Shown piece by piece: positions 34,302 through 43,454 of a DNA stretch of 64,000 nt. Position 1 is the first letter of the stretch, and each line of letters begins with the position of its first letter. Under the pieces are notes generated by a model. The model saw only the letters and a program-made list of their open reading frames with translations. It searched no databases and was not told the DNA's origin. The stretch lies in the NCBI GenBank assembly GCA_024234075.1, contig JACKOV010000003.1:62001-126000 (forward strand), in the 5' to 3' direction. This DNA is from Nevskiaceae bacterium (GTDB lineage: Bacteria; Pseudomonadota; Gammaproteobacteria; Steroidobacterales; Steroidobacteraceae). The position numbers and the translations under genes are program-made.

Positions 34302-35697
34302 CGCCATCCTCCTCGGCGGGTTCGGCCTCATCCTCGCCCAGCGCGGCCAGATCGTCGTCGCTCACCGCATCATCCGGCCCGGGCTGCCAGCCGCGCACGT
34401 CCACTTGGCCCGTGACCACATCGGCAATCAGGCGGTCGCGGTATTCGCGGATCAGTTTGATTTCTTCTTCGGTGCGGGCAATCGCGTCATCCAGTGGCTG
34501 GCATTCGTCGGTGATCCAGCGGCAGATGGCATGCTGTTCGGAGACAGGTGGAACTGGAATGAACTCGTTGGCGAGCACCCAAGTACCGATCTCCGCGAAC
34601 GTCGTACCGTTTGCGAGAACCTGTAGCCGTTCCTTCATACGAAGCAACAACAGGAACAAGAAGTCGCTGATGGCGATATCCGGCGCGGGCACGACGGCCT
34701 TGCAACCCTGATTCGTGCAAAGCTCAACTCGCGCAATGGCAACGTTCCCAACCGGCGCGCGTGAGGTGATGACGATGCTTCCGGGGGGTACAAGCGTAGA
34801 CGCACAGGACTGCAAGCCAGCGGCCGAGATGGTTCGTAGCGACGTGTGCAAGGAATCGGTTTTGCTGATGTCGCGTGGCGTCACCCAGACGATGCCGCCA
34901 TCCCAATAGGACGATTCATCGCTTTTCGGCGTGGAGCCTCCAACGATTCGCTTCGTAGCGAACTTGAGTTTGAGAGCTTTCCAATGCTCCGGCACCTCGC
35001 CCAGCCATTCGATGCCGGACGGCTTCAGCGCCACCGATTCATCGAGGCCGCGCGTGACGGCGTGGTCGATGATGCGCAGCTTCTGTTCGGTGAGCAGCTT
35101 GATGAGTTCGCGCTTGGCCTTGATGAAGCGGGCGATGTGGGCATCCTGCGCGCGCAGGTAGGCGACGATCTGGTCTTGCTCGGGGCGCGGGGGAAGCAGG
35201 GCCGGGAAGCTGCCGACTATGGCGCAGTTCAACGCAGCCTGATTGCCACCGCGACCGTAGTTGCGCTGAAAGTCGTAGGCGGTGGTCAGCATGTAGTGCA
35301 GGTAGCGACCATCGAGTTCCTTGGTCGGTGTGATGCCGGCAAGGTTCTGGTTGATGGTGGCGTCGATGGCCAGATACGCCGACATGCCGCGTGTCTTACC
35401 TTGCCCCACCATGCCGAGAATCACGCTGCCTGCTGGCAGCACTCGCAGCGAGGACTCCCTTACGGCTTGTAATGTGACCAGCTCGCGCGCCTTTCGGACG
35501 ATGTAGTCATTGACTTGCCCGCTGGCCAGCCACGGCACAGTGCCATTGCTCCAGTAGTCGAATCGGTCACGCGAGGGCGTAGTACCGTTGCCGATGCGAG
35601 CAACGTAGCGTAGCCGTGACGTTCGCCAATGAGCTGGAATGCGTTCAACCCACGCTGCATCGGACAGGCGGTAGTCGGAATACGCCACCACCATCAC
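34285..35697 (-). CDS. hsdS: Type I restriction enzyme S subunit
   Basis: A 470-residue DNA-recognition subunit. It has two target-recognition domains, one starting at ERIPAHWRTSRLRYVARIGN and the second at LGEVPEHWKALKLKFA, each followed by a helical spacer (RPEQDQIVAYLRAQDAHIAR and SEQHAICRWITDECQPLDDA). A C-terminal acidic tail (DDDLAALGEDEAEPAEED) is unusual. The two halves differ in sequence, so an asymmetric bipartite DNA site is expected. The start overlaps the hsdM stop by 4 bp. Confidence 0.95.
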   Translation of the reverse strand: MMVVAYSDYRLSDAAWVERIPAHWRTSRLRYVARIGNGTTPSRDRFDYWSNGTVPWLASGQVNDYIVRKARELVTLQAVRESSLRVLPAGSVILGMVGQGKTRGMSAYLAIDATINQNLAGITPTKELDGRYLHYMLTTAYDFQRNYGRGGNQAALNCAIVGSFPALLPPRPEQDQIVAYLRAQDAHIARFIKAKRELIKLLTEQKLRIIDHAVTRGLDESVALKPSGIEWLGEVPEHWKALKLKFATKRIVGGSTPKSDESSYWDGGIVWVTPRDISKTDSLHTSLRTISAAGLQSCASTLVPPGSIVITSRAPVGNVAIARVELCTNQGCKAVVPAPDIAISDFLFLLLLRMKERLQVLANGTTFAEIGTWVLANEFIPVPPVSEQHAICRWITDECQPLDDAIARTEEEIKLIREYRDRLIADVVTGQVDVRGWQPGPDDAVSDDDLAALGEDEAEPAEEDGDGEEN

Positions 35698-38093
35698 GCC
35701 CCCCCCACGATCTTGTGCAGCAAACCTTCGCTCTGCTGCTCCAGCGCGAGGATGTCGGCGCGGATTTCCGCCAGCGTGCGCAGCGGCGCGGGCTTGTAGA
35801 AGTAGCGGGCGAAGGAAATCTCGTAGCCGATCTGGGTCTTGTCCGTGGCGATCCAGGCGTCCGGCGCGTGCGGCAGCACTTCGCGCTCAAAAAAGGCGTC
35901 GATGCCGCCCGACTCCTTCAAGGGCACCTGTTCGGTGTCGCGCAGCTCGCTGTCGGGCTCGTACTCGACCCTGAAGCGATCCTTGCCCAGGGTCTCCAGG
36001 TAGGCGCCATCGAAGCCGGGCTCGAAATGTTCGCCCGCCTTGAGCTTGCTGCGGCGGGCATATACCGGCGGTGCGGCTTCGTCGCGCCAGCTCACGGCCT
36101 TGAAAATCGCCTTTTTCTCTGCCGCGCCGAGCTTGTCGCCCTGCGCCTTCAGGGCAGCATCGAAGCGCTCGCGGAATGCGTTGTGGTCGTCGAACACGGC
36201 GCTGCCCAATGCCTGCTGCGCCCGTTGCGCCACCTCCATCAGCCCCTTGTCGCGCTGCCAGGTCGAGGCGTCGAGCAGCTTCTTGCGGCGCTTGGCGGGC
36301 ACGGCCTTGCGGGCGGCGGAGGCTTCGCCGTCATCGCCGCTGTCGCTGTCTTCGCTGTCGTCGTCTTCGCCATTTTGTTCGTCTTGGTCCTCGCCTTTCA
36401 GCCACGCCTCGATGGCCGGCTTGCGCTTGGCAAACTCGGTATAGAGCGCCTCGCCGTGGGTGGCGTGGATCTCGGCGCGCAGCGCCTCGTCGCCGGTGGC
36501 AAAACGCAGGGGGGCTATGCGTTCGTCGGAGAGCTGGCTTTTCAGGCGCAGCGGGCGCTCGACGGTGATCTTCCAGTAGCCGAAGTCCTGGGTGTCGAAC
36601 CATTTGCTGTTTTCCGTTTCCTGCATTTTGCCCAGATACAGGTCGAGGATGCGGGCAATGTCGGCCTCGCCCAGTTCGCAGTTCTTTTTGCCGAGGTTGC
36701 GGCGCAGCGGCTGGAACCATTGGCTGGCGTCGATCAACTGCACCTTGCCACGGCGCGCGGCGGCCTTGCGGTTGGCCAGCACCCAGATGTAGGTGGCGAT
36801 GCCGGTGTTGTAGAAGATGTTGAGCGGCAGGGCGATGATGGCTTCGAGCCAATCGTTTTCCAGCACCCAGCGGCGGATATTGCTTTCGCCTTGTCCGGCG
36901 TCGCCGGTGAACAGCGCCGAGCCGTTGTGCACCAGCGCGATGCGGCTGCCCACGCCGTCGGCGGGCGCGTTGCGCTTCATCTTGGACAGCTTGTTCACGA
37001 GAAACATGAGCTGGCCGTCGCTGGAGCGGGTGATGAGCTTCAGTTCGGGGTTGTCGCCGTGGCTGACGATGAAGCGCGGGTCGTTGAATCCCTGCTTGCC
37101 GCCCATGCGTTCCAGATCGGTCTTCCAGCTCTTGCCGTAGGGCGGGTTGGAGATCATGAAATCGAATTCGCGCGAACGGAACTGGTCGGCGGATAGCGTC
37201 GATTTGTCTGCGCCACCGACGATGTTCTCCGCTGCGCCGCCTTCTCCCTTCAGCAGCAGGTCGGCCTTGCAGATGGCGTAGGTTTCGTCGCTGATTTCCT
37301 GCCCGTAGAGGTGGATGGAGACTTCCTTGCCGTGGTCGTCGGCCAGCTCTTGCAAGGTTTCCTCGGACACGGTCAACATACCGCCGGTGCCGCAGGAACC
37401 GTCGTAGAGCAGATAGGTGCCGGACTGGATGCGCTCGGCCACGGGCAGAAACAGCAGCTTGGCCATGAGCTTGACGACGTCGCGCGGCGTGAAGTGCTCG
37501 CCCGCTTCCTCGTTGTTCTCTTCGTTGAAGCGGCGAATCAGCTCCTCGAACACCGTGCCCATGCCGTGGTTGTCCAGTGGCGGCAGCTTGACGCGACCAT
37601 CCGCGTCCTTCACGGGCAGCGGCGAGAGGTTGACCTCGGGATCAAGGAAGTCCTCGATCAGGTAGCCCAGGACGTGGGCATCGACGAGCTTCTGGATTTG
37701 GTTGCGGAAATTGAACTTGGTGAGGATTTCCTGCACGTTGGGCGAGAAGCCGTCCAGATACGCAATGAAGTCATCGCGCAGGCGTTGCCCGGCGGCGCTG
37801 GCCTTGAGCTTGGCGAGCGTGAATTCGGAGATGTTGTAAAAGGCCTGACCCGCCGCCATACGCAGCGCGCCGTCCTGCTCGGCCACCTTGTGGGTGTCGA
37901 GGAACTGCTTTCGCTCCAGCACCGCCTGCTTGGTCGATTCCAGCACGGCGTCGAGCCGCCGCAGCACGGTGAACGGCAGGATCACGTCGCGGTATTTGCC
38001 GCGCACATAGACGTCGCGCAGACGGTCGTCGGCGATATTCCAGATGAAGTCGGCGACCCATTTGATCTGGCTTTGGTCTTGGTGTTTTGTCAT
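35694..38093 (-). CDS. hsdM: Type I restriction-modification N6-adenine methyltransferase
   Basis: A 799-residue modification subunit. The N-terminal helical HsdM domain has WVADFIWNIADDRLRDVY. The methylase core has FTPRDVV (201-207), the SAM-binding DGSCGTGG (231-238) and catalytic NPPYGKSW (316-323). At about 800 residues it is longer than classical HsdM (about 520); the extra C-terminal part has an acidic stretch (GEDQDEQNGEDDDSEDSD) followed by a further helical domain. ATG 38093 overlaps the end of the upstream HTH gene; the frame is open further up but antecedes the homology. Confidence 0.95.
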   Translation of the reverse strand: MTKHQDQSQIKWVADFIWNIADDRLRDVYVRGKYRDVILPFTVLRRLDAVLESTKQAVLERKQFLDTHKVAEQDGALRMAAGQAFYNISEFTLAKLKASAAGQRLRDDFIAYLDGFSPNVQEILTKFNFRNQIQKLVDAHVLGYLIEDFLDPEVNLSPLPVKDADGRVKLPPLDNHGMGTVFEELIRRFNEENNEEAGEHFTPRDVVKLMAKLLFLPVAERIQSGTYLLYDGSCGTGGMLTVSEETLQELADDHGKEVSIHLYGQEISDETYAICKADLLLKGEGGAAENIVGGADKSTLSADQFRSREFDFMISNPPYGKSWKTDLERMGGKQGFNDPRFIVSHGDNPELKLITRSSDGQLMFLVNKLSKMKRNAPADGVGSRIALVHNGSALFTGDAGQGESNIRRWVLENDWLEAIIALPLNIFYNTGIATYIWVLANRKAAARRGKVQLIDASQWFQPLRRNLGKKNCELGEADIARILDLYLGKMQETENSKWFDTQDFGYWKITVERPLRLKSQLSDERIAPLRFATGDEALRAEIHATHGEALYTEFAKRKPAIEAWLKGEDQDEQNGEDDDSEDSDSGDDGEASAARKAVPAKRRKKLLDASTWQRDKGLMEVAQRAQQALGSAVFDDHNAFRERFDAALKAQGDKLGAAEKKAIFKAVSWRDEAAPPVYARRSKLKAGEHFEPGFDGAYLETLGKDRFRVEYEPDSELRDTEQVPLKESGGIDAFFEREVLPHAPDAWIATDKTQIGYEISFARYFYKPAPLRTLAEIRADILALEQQSEGLLHKIVGGA

Positions 38094-38293
38094 GCCTTCC
38101 CCTCGCGTTGGCCGCCTGTTGTTTGCTGCGCAATCCACTGCTCCAGATCGGCCTTGCGGAACCGCCAAGTGCCGCCGAGCTTGAACGCCGGGATCTTCTT
38201 GTCCGCCGCGAGCCGGTAGACCGTGCGCTTGCCCGCCTTCAGGTAGGCCGCGACTTCATCCAGCGTGAGGATTTCGTCTTCTGCGTCTGCCAT
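38090..38293 (-). CDS. Small helix-turn-helix (excisionase/MerR-like) protein
   Basis: A 67-residue DNA-binding protein. ILTLDEVAAYLKAGKRTVYR, then LGGTWRFRKADLEQWI is the standard excisionase-family winged HTH. It is the first gene of the restriction-modification operon and overlaps hsdM by 4 bp, so it probably regulates the operon rather than recombination; no integrase is present in the window. Confidence 0.9.
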   Translation of the reverse strand: MADAEDEILTLDEVAAYLKAGKRTVYRLAADKKIPAFKLGGTWRFRKADLEQWIAQQTTGGQREGKA

Positions 38294-38516
38294 CGCCTTG
38301 CCCTTGCCGACGTTGAAATATGATTGCCAAGTCCTGCCAATTCTCCCACGTTTGGGCGGCGTCGGCCAGACCGAGGCTCGGTCAGTCGATGGCGTGGCGG
38401 GAAACCGCTGCGAGCGGATCGGCGCTCTATGCGTTTGTGCGGATCAAGACCAGGGCGCCGACTACTCGGCAGCCCGAGCGCTGTCACATGGTGCGTGCTC
38501 TTCCAACGAACCGCGC

Positions 38517-39449
38517 CTAGACAGCCATCCCCGAAGCCGCCATTTCCCGCAGCCGTGCGATATCCCGCGCCGGCGGCTCGCCATACTGGCGTTTGTAGTC
38601 ACGACTGAAGTGCGACTGATCCTCGTAGCCAACGCGGTAGGCTGCCTGCCCGGCATCGAAGTCCTCACTGAGCATCAGGCGCTGCGCTTCCTGCAATCGC
38701 AGTTTTTTCTGGAACTGCACGGGCGACATATTGGTGGCCGCCTTGAAATGGGCATGAAACCCGGACACGCTCATGCCAAGCTGCTCGGCGACTGCTTCGA
38801 CGCGCAGCGGCTCGACGTAGTGATCCGACAGCAGCTTGACCGCCCGCACCATGCGGTGATCCTGGCCTCCGAAACGTGCCAGCTGGTTCAGGCGGGCGGC
38901 CTGGGCTCCGGTCAGCAGACGATAGATGAGCTCGCGCTGGATCAAGGGCCCCATCACCCGGTACTCCTCGGCGGATTCCGCCGAGCGCACCAGCCGTAGT
39001 GCGGCATCCAGCATGTCTACGCTCAGGGCGCTGACGTCTACGGCCTTGGCGTCACTGACCGTTTCTCCCTTCTGGTGAATGATTCCGGATTCGAGGATGA
39101 CTGCGGTCACCACGGCCGGGTCGAGCAAGAAACGCATGCTCAGATAGGGCTGCTCCGGGGTGGCGTGAACGATGCGGGCAAAGGCCGGCACGCCCATGGT
39201 GGCGATCAGGTAGTGGGCGGCGTCATACACGAAGGACTCATCGCCGAGTATCACTTCCTTGCTGCCCTCGGCCACCACGCAGCAGGACGGTTCAAGCACA
39301 CCGTGCACGGCATGGTGCGGTGAAGAAATGCGGTTCAGATACAGGCCTGGCCGCACTTCCAGCTGGCCTTCATTTGGCTGGGCCTGCGCGATGCGCTCGG
39401 CCAGCTCCGCCCGGCCGGCTTCCAGCCGTCTTTGGTTCCAGTCGTTCAT
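38517..39449 (-). CDS. AraC-family transcriptional regulator
   Basis: A 310-residue activator. The N-terminal AraC_N cupin-like domain includes LEPSCCVVAEGSKEVILGDE and DAAHYLIATMGVPAFARI. Two C-terminal helix-turn-helices are VEAVAEQLGMSVSGFHAHFK and AAYRVGYEDQSHFSRDYKRQ. This subgroup is often divergent from aldehyde or aldo/keto reductase genes (the YqhC-YqhD type of arrangement), as here. ATG 39449 has AAGGAG at good spacing; an ATG at 39470 lacks one. It is the only regulator encoded beside the oxidoreductase array and presumably controls it. Confidence 0.92.
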   Translation of the reverse strand: MNDWNQRRLEAGRAELAERIAQAQPNEGQLEVRPGLYLNRISSPHHAVHGVLEPSCCVVAEGSKEVILGDESFVYDAAHYLIATMGVPAFARIVHATPEQPYLSMRFLLDPAVVTAVILESGIIHQKGETVSDAKAVDVSALSVDMLDAALRLVRSAESAEEYRVMGPLIQRELIYRLLTGAQAARLNQLARFGGQDHRMVRAVKLLSDHYVEPLRVEAVAEQLGMSVSGFHAHFKAATNMSPVQFQKKLRLQEAQRLMLSEDFDAGQAAYRVGYEDQSHFSRDYKRQYGEPPARDIARLREMAASGMAV

Positions 39450-39674
39450 GGCGCTCTCCTTCATGCTCATGCGGGGATGCTAGTTAGCCATCCACGCCTC
39501 AGTCCATTGATTTTCTGTCGCCTTGGAGAATTTGCCAAACGACTTCAAGAATCGTGCAAGCGTCTGCCGGGGCACGAGGACTAAGTTTGCAGCCGTACTT
39601 CATGACAGCTCGCAACCAGTCTCAGGCATCAACTGAATGGCGGGTGCAGTTGCCAATCCTCCAAGGAGATTGCA
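39450..39674. promoter_or_regulatory. Divergent promoter region of the reductase array
   Basis: The 225 bp between the AraC gene and the first aldo/keto reductase must hold the promoters of both. The region is more AT-rich around 39510-39550 (CATTGATTTTCTGTCGCC) than its surroundings, which could be the AraC site. No clear -35/-10 pair was identified. CCAAGGAG at 39661-39668 is the ribosome site of the reductase gene. Confidence 0.5.
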
Positions 39675-40751
39675 ATGAACGATCACACGCTCTCGCGCCC
39701 CGAACTCGCCAGCAGCAGCCGGCGCACTTTCATTTCAGGACTTGCCGCCAGCGCCGCCGCTGTAGCTGTGCCTGGCAGCGCTTTGGCGACCGGAAGCAGC
39801 ACTGGTGCCCCGTCTGCAGCGGCAAGCCGCCCAGCGTCCAGCGCCGGCAAAAGCCCGATGGTCAAGCTGAACAACGGCGTCGAGATGCCGGTGTTCGGCG
39901 TGGGCTGCTTTGCCCTGCCAACCATCCAGACCGCCGATGTCATCGACTTCGCCCTGCGCAATGGCTATCGCCTGATCGATACGGCCAAGAACTATGGCAA
40001 CGAAAAGGAAGTGGGCGAAGGCATCGTTCGCAGCGGCGTGCCGCGTTCGGAGCTGTTTGTCACCACCAAGCTGTGGATCGAAGATTTTGGCCATGACCAG
40101 GCTCTGCGTGCTTTTGACAAAAGCATGAATGCGCTGGGGTTGGATTACCTGGACCTGTATCTGCTGCACTGGCCGGTACCGACCGACTTCGATAACACGC
40201 TCGCCGCCTGGAAGGCACTGGAAAAACTCCACGCCGACAAACGCATTCGCGCCATTGGCGTGAGCAACTTCCAGCCGGAGCACCTGAAGCGGCTGCTGGA
40301 CAACACCGATATCGTGCCGGTGCTCAACCAGGTGGAGCTGCATCCGTATTTTCCGCAGCAAGCCCTGCGCGCAACCCATGCGCAACACGGCATCAAGACC
40401 CAAAGCTGGTCGCCCATTGGCGGCGTGTTCACCACCCTGCCCAAAGACCCCACAAAACCGCTGCGCCTGCTGGAAGATCCTGTCGTGGTGAATCTTGCGC
40501 AAAAGCACCGCAAGAGCGCCGCACAGATCGTGCTGCGCTGGCATGTCCAGCATGACCTCATCGTGATCCCGAAGTCCCAGCACTACGAGCGGCTGCTGGC
40601 CAACATCGACATCTTCAACTTCGAGCTTAGCGCCGAGGACATGTCCGCCATGGATGCGCTGGACCGCAACCTGCGCGGCGGCCCCGACCCTGAGCAGTTC
40701 GATGTGCCGGCCTTCCGGGCCATTGTGGAAAGACGCAAAGCGGGTGTGTAG
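39675..40751 (+). CDS. Aldo/keto reductase with twin-arginine-like signal (AKR 1)
   Basis: A 358-residue NADPH-dependent carbonyl reductase of the 2,5-diketogluconate reductase (AKR5-like) type. The N-terminus has SSRRTFISGLAASAAAVAVP, a twin-arginine-type export signal, and the mature part begins near residue 60 (MVKLNNGVEMPVFGVG). The catalytic tetrad is intact: Asp and Tyr in LIDTAKNYGNE, Lys in FVTTKLW, His in LLHWPVP. The C-terminal coenzyme site has VIPKSQHYERL. It is the first gene of the array, with an excellent ribosome site. If exported it would have to carry its nucleotide through the Tat system. Confidence 0.9.
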   Translation: MNDHTLSRPELASSSRRTFISGLAASAAAVAVPGSALATGSSTGAPSAAASRPASSAGKSPMVKLNNGVEMPVFGVGCFALPTIQTADVIDFALRNGYRLIDTAKNYGNEKEVGEGIVRSGVPRSELFVTTKLWIEDFGHDQALRAFDKSMNALGLDYLDLYLLHWPVPTDFDNTLAAWKALEKLHADKRIRAIGVSNFQPEHLKRLLDNTDIVPVLNQVELHPYFPQQALRATHAQHGIKTQSWSPIGGVFTTLPKDPTKPLRLLEDPVVVNLAQKHRKSAAQIVLRWHVQHDLIVIPKSQHYERLLANIDIFNFELSAEDMSAMDALDRNLRGGPDPEQFDVPAFRAIVERRKAGV

Positions 40752-40780
40752 CCGGCCCGACAAGACACAGGAGATCTCTC

Positions 40781-41278
40781 ATGAGCAGACAAGCACTGGT
40801 GGCGATTCTGACTGCGCTGTTCACGTCCGTAGTACAGGCCAATTCAACGCCGGCCGACGCGCCAGACAAGGCAGTGCAGGTGCTGTACCCGGCTGCGCCG
40901 CAGAACGCGCAGAAAGGGGCGCCCGAACATTTTACCGGCGAAGTCCGGGTGGATCGCCTGTTCCCAGCCAATGACACTGCCCACTACTCGGGCGCCTACG
41001 TCACCTTCCAGCCGGGCGCGCGCAGCGCATGGCACATGCACCCTGCAGGTCAACACATCGTTGTCACCCAGGGTGTCGCGCTGAGCGGCACCCGAGACGG
41101 CAAGATCTTTCGCGCCGAAACCGGTGACAGCCTGTGGTGCCCACCGGGGGTGGAGCACTGGCACGGTGCCACGCCCGATGCAGCCATGACGCACCTGGTC
41201 ATCACCGGCGTGCGCGATGGCAGGAACGTGGTCTGGCAGGAGCATGTGACCGACGCGCAGTACCGGGGCCAGCCATGA
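40781..41278 (+). CDS. Exported cupin-domain protein
   Basis: A 165-residue small beta-barrel protein with a signal peptide (MSRQALVAILTALFTSVVQA). Cupin motif 1 is visible as AWHMHPAGQHIVVTQG (two His plus a third ligand Gln) and motif 2 as PPGVEHWHGA. It resembles cupins encoded next to or fused with carboxymuconolactone decarboxylase domains, some of which are manganese-dependent hydroxynitrile lyases. It overlaps the next gene, a CMD protein, by 4 bp. Its reaction is not known. Confidence 0.85.
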   Translation: MSRQALVAILTALFTSVVQANSTPADAPDKAVQVLYPAAPQNAQKGAPEHFTGEVRVDRLFPANDTAHYSGAYVTFQPGARSAWHMHPAGQHIVVTQGVALSGTRDGKIFRAETGDSLWCPPGVEHWHGATPDAAMTHLVITGVRDGRNVVWQEHVTDAQYRGQP

Positions 41279-41997
41279 ACACAAGTCGCTGGACATTCGC
41301 CGTGCTTGGCATCGCCCTCGGATTTTTCCTTCAAGGAGCCAGTCTCGTGAATGCACAAACCTCATCGGCCACCGCCCTGACGGCCCAGGAAGCCGCTTTG
41401 GTGCAAATCTCCGCCCACACCGCCACGGGCAACCTGGCAGCTTTGGATGGTGCACTGCGCACCGGACTGGATGCCGGGCTGACCATCAACCAGATCAAGG
41501 CCGCGCTGGAGCAGCTCTACGCCTATTGCGGATTTCCGCGCAGCCTCAATGGCATCAACACACTCAGGACGGTGCTCGATGCCCGCAGCCGGCAAGGCAT
41601 CAAAGACCCCATCGGCCAGACCTACCAGCCTAACGAGGGTGGCGACCGTTACGAGCGAGGCCGCGCGACACTGGAGAAGCTCACCAAGGTGGCCCAGGCT
41701 AAACCCGCGCCCGGCTTCGGCGAGTTCAGTCCGGAAATCGATCGTTTCCTGAAAGAGCATCTGTTTGCCGACATCTTCGACAACCCGGTGCTGACCCACC
41801 GCGAACGTGAGCTGGTGACCATCGCTGCGCTGGCGGCCATGCAAGGCGTCGAACCGCAGCTTGGATCGCATGTCGGCATGGGCAGGAACACCGGCATCAC
41901 CAACACGCAGCTGGCACAGGTCGCCGAACTGATCGAGGCGGCGGTCAACCGCAGCCAGGCCGATCAGCTACGTCAACTCATCAGCCAGCAGGAGTAA
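41275..41997 (+). CDS. Exported carboxymuconolactone decarboxylase-family protein
   Basis: A 240-residue protein. A signal peptide (FAVLGIALGFFLQGASLVNA) is followed by two CMD domains: about 40-110 (LYAYCGFPRSLNGINTL) and about 150-235 (HRERELVTIAALAAMQGVEP). The CxxC of AhpD-type peroxidases is absent; a lone Cys sits in AYCGFP. ATG 41275 overlaps the cupin stop (ATGA); the open frame upstream of it lies inside the cupin gene. Cupin plus CMD proteins are frequent partners in clusters induced by electrophilic stress, from general knowledge. Confidence 0.87.
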   Translation: MNTSRWTFAVLGIALGFFLQGASLVNAQTSSATALTAQEAALVQISAHTATGNLAALDGALRTGLDAGLTINQIKAALEQLYAYCGFPRSLNGINTLRTVLDARSRQGIKDPIGQTYQPNEGGDRYERGRATLEKLTKVAQAKPAPGFGEFSPEIDRFLKEHLFADIFDNPVLTHRERELVTIAALAAMQGVEPQLGSHVGMGRNTGITNTQLAQVAELIEAAVNRSQADQLRQLISQQE

Positions 41998-42002
41998 GCA
42001 CC

Positions 42003-43037
42003 GTGCGCGCAACCATCATGTACCAGGCCGGCGACGTGCGGATCGAAAACATCCCGGACGCCACCATCAAACAGCCCACCGATGCGGTGATTCGTGTGAT
42101 TCGCGCCTGCATCTGCGGCAGCGACCTGTGGCCTTACCGGCTCAAACAGGCCGATGGCCACGGTCAATACATGGGCCACGAGGCCATTGGGCGGGTCGAG
42201 GCCATTGGCGGCGATGTGCGCAAGATCAAGGTGGGCGATCTGGTCATCATGCCGTTTGCCTATTCCGACGGCAGTTGCGACTTCTGCCATGAAGGTCTGC
42301 ACACGGCCTGCAGCCACGGCGGTTTCTTCGGCAGTCCCGACGTGGGCGGCGCGCAGGCCGAGGCGCTGCGCATTCCTCAGGCCGATGGCACGCTCTATCC
42401 ACTGCCGGTGGGCGAGGACCACGCGCTGATGGCGTCCCTGCTCACGCTCTCGGACGTGATGGGCACTGGCCACCATGCGGCGGTGGTGTCCCGCGTCGGC
42501 AAGGGCAAGCGCGCAGCGGTGATCGGTGACGGTGCGGTGGGCCTGTGTGGCGTGATCGCCGCCAAGCGCCTGGGTGCCGAGCAGATCATCCTGCTGGGTC
42601 GCCATCCGGACCGCATCGCGCTGGCCAGGCAGTTCGGCGCCACCGACGTCGTCAGCGAACGTGGCGACGAGGCGGTTGAGCGCATCCGCGAATTGACCGC
42701 AGGTCAAGGCGTGCACTCGGTGCTCGAATGCGTGGGCACCGATCAGGCCATGGCCACCTCCATGGGCATCGTGCGTGCCGGTGGCGGGGTGGGCCGCGTC
42801 GGCGTACCGCATTACGACGTCATACCCCAGGCACAACCGATGTTCTACCGGAATGTGCTGGTCGGCGGCGGCCCCGCTCCGGTGCGCGCCTACATCGACG
42901 AACTGTTGCCCGACGTGCTCGAAGGCCGCATCCAGCCCGGTCTTGTGTTTGACCGCACTGTTGGCCTGGAGGAGGTGCCTGACGGCTACCGCGCCATGGA
43001 TGCGCGCGAGGCCATCAAGGTGATGGTCAAGCCCTGA
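42003..43037 (+). CDS. Zinc-dependent alcohol dehydrogenase (ADH 1)
   Basis: A 344-residue medium-chain dehydrogenase. The catalytic zinc site uses Cys in CICGSDLW and the His-Glu of MGHEAIG. The structural zinc loop SDGSCDFCHEGLHTAC keeps three cysteines, the first being Asp, a common variant. The coenzyme site is VIGDGAVGLCGVIAAKRLGA. It has no signal peptide. GTG 42003 starts five bases after the CMD gene. It would interconvert an alcohol and an aldehyde or ketone. Confidence 0.92.
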   Translation: MRATIMYQAGDVRIENIPDATIKQPTDAVIRVIRACICGSDLWPYRLKQADGHGQYMGHEAIGRVEAIGGDVRKIKVGDLVIMPFAYSDGSCDFCHEGLHTACSHGGFFGSPDVGGAQAEALRIPQADGTLYPLPVGEDHALMASLLTLSDVMGTGHHAAVVSRVGKGKRAAVIGDGAVGLCGVIAAKRLGAEQIILLGRHPDRIALARQFGATDVVSERGDEAVERIRELTAGQGVHSVLECVGTDQAMATSMGIVRAGGGVGRVGVPHYDVIPQAQPMFYRNVLVGGGPAPVRAYIDELLPDVLEGRIQPGLVFDRTVGLEEVPDGYRAMDAREAIKVMVKP

Positions 43038-43059
43038 TTTCAATCTGATGGAGGCCCCC

Positions 43060-43446
43060 ATGAACACATGGCCAAAAAACATCTTGCACAGGATCGCCGA
43101 AGCGGACGACCTGCATATCGCTCCCTTGCGCGCGGACGGCAGAACCTACGGCACCCCCACCTGGATTTGGTCGGTAGTGGTGGACGATGCCCTTTATGTA
43201 CGTGCCTACAACGGCACGCGTTCGCGCTGGTATCAAGCCGCCCGGCAACAGAAGGCCGGGCGCATCCAGGTTGCCGGCCTGACGCTGGACGTGACCTTTG
43301 CGCCGGTGGACGGAGCCGTCAACGATGGCATCGACGAGGCCTACCGCGCCAAGTATCGCAGCAGCCCCTACCTCGCACCGATGATTGCCGCCGGCCCACG
43401 TGCCGCCACCATCCAGGTCTCGCCGCTGAACCCGCTATCTCAGTAG
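43060..43446 (+). CDS. DUF2255 family protein
   Basis: A 128-residue protein of unknown function. TPTWIWSVVVDDALYVRAYN, then RSRWYQAARQQKAGRI and IDEAYRAKYR are the recognisable blocks of DUF2255; its fold is related to flavin-binding split barrels, from general knowledge. ATG 43060 has GGAGG five bases upstream; ATG 43048 is the alternative. It lies between ADH 1 and AKR 2, the same order as in the second, decayed copy at 53464-53838. Confidence 0.88.
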   Translation: MNTWPKNILHRIAEADDLHIAPLRADGRTYGTPTWIWSVVVDDALYVRAYNGTRSRWYQAARQQKAGRIQVAGLTLDVTFAPVDGAVNDGIDEAYRAKYRSSPYLAPMIAAGPRAATIQVSPLNPLSQ

Positions 43447-43454
43447 GCTTCGCA

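Noticed and set aside
43068..43454. Extension of AKR 2 upstream through the DUF2255 gene
   Set aside because: Similarity to aldo/keto reductases starts at 43455; the upstream codons are a shifted reading of DUF2255.
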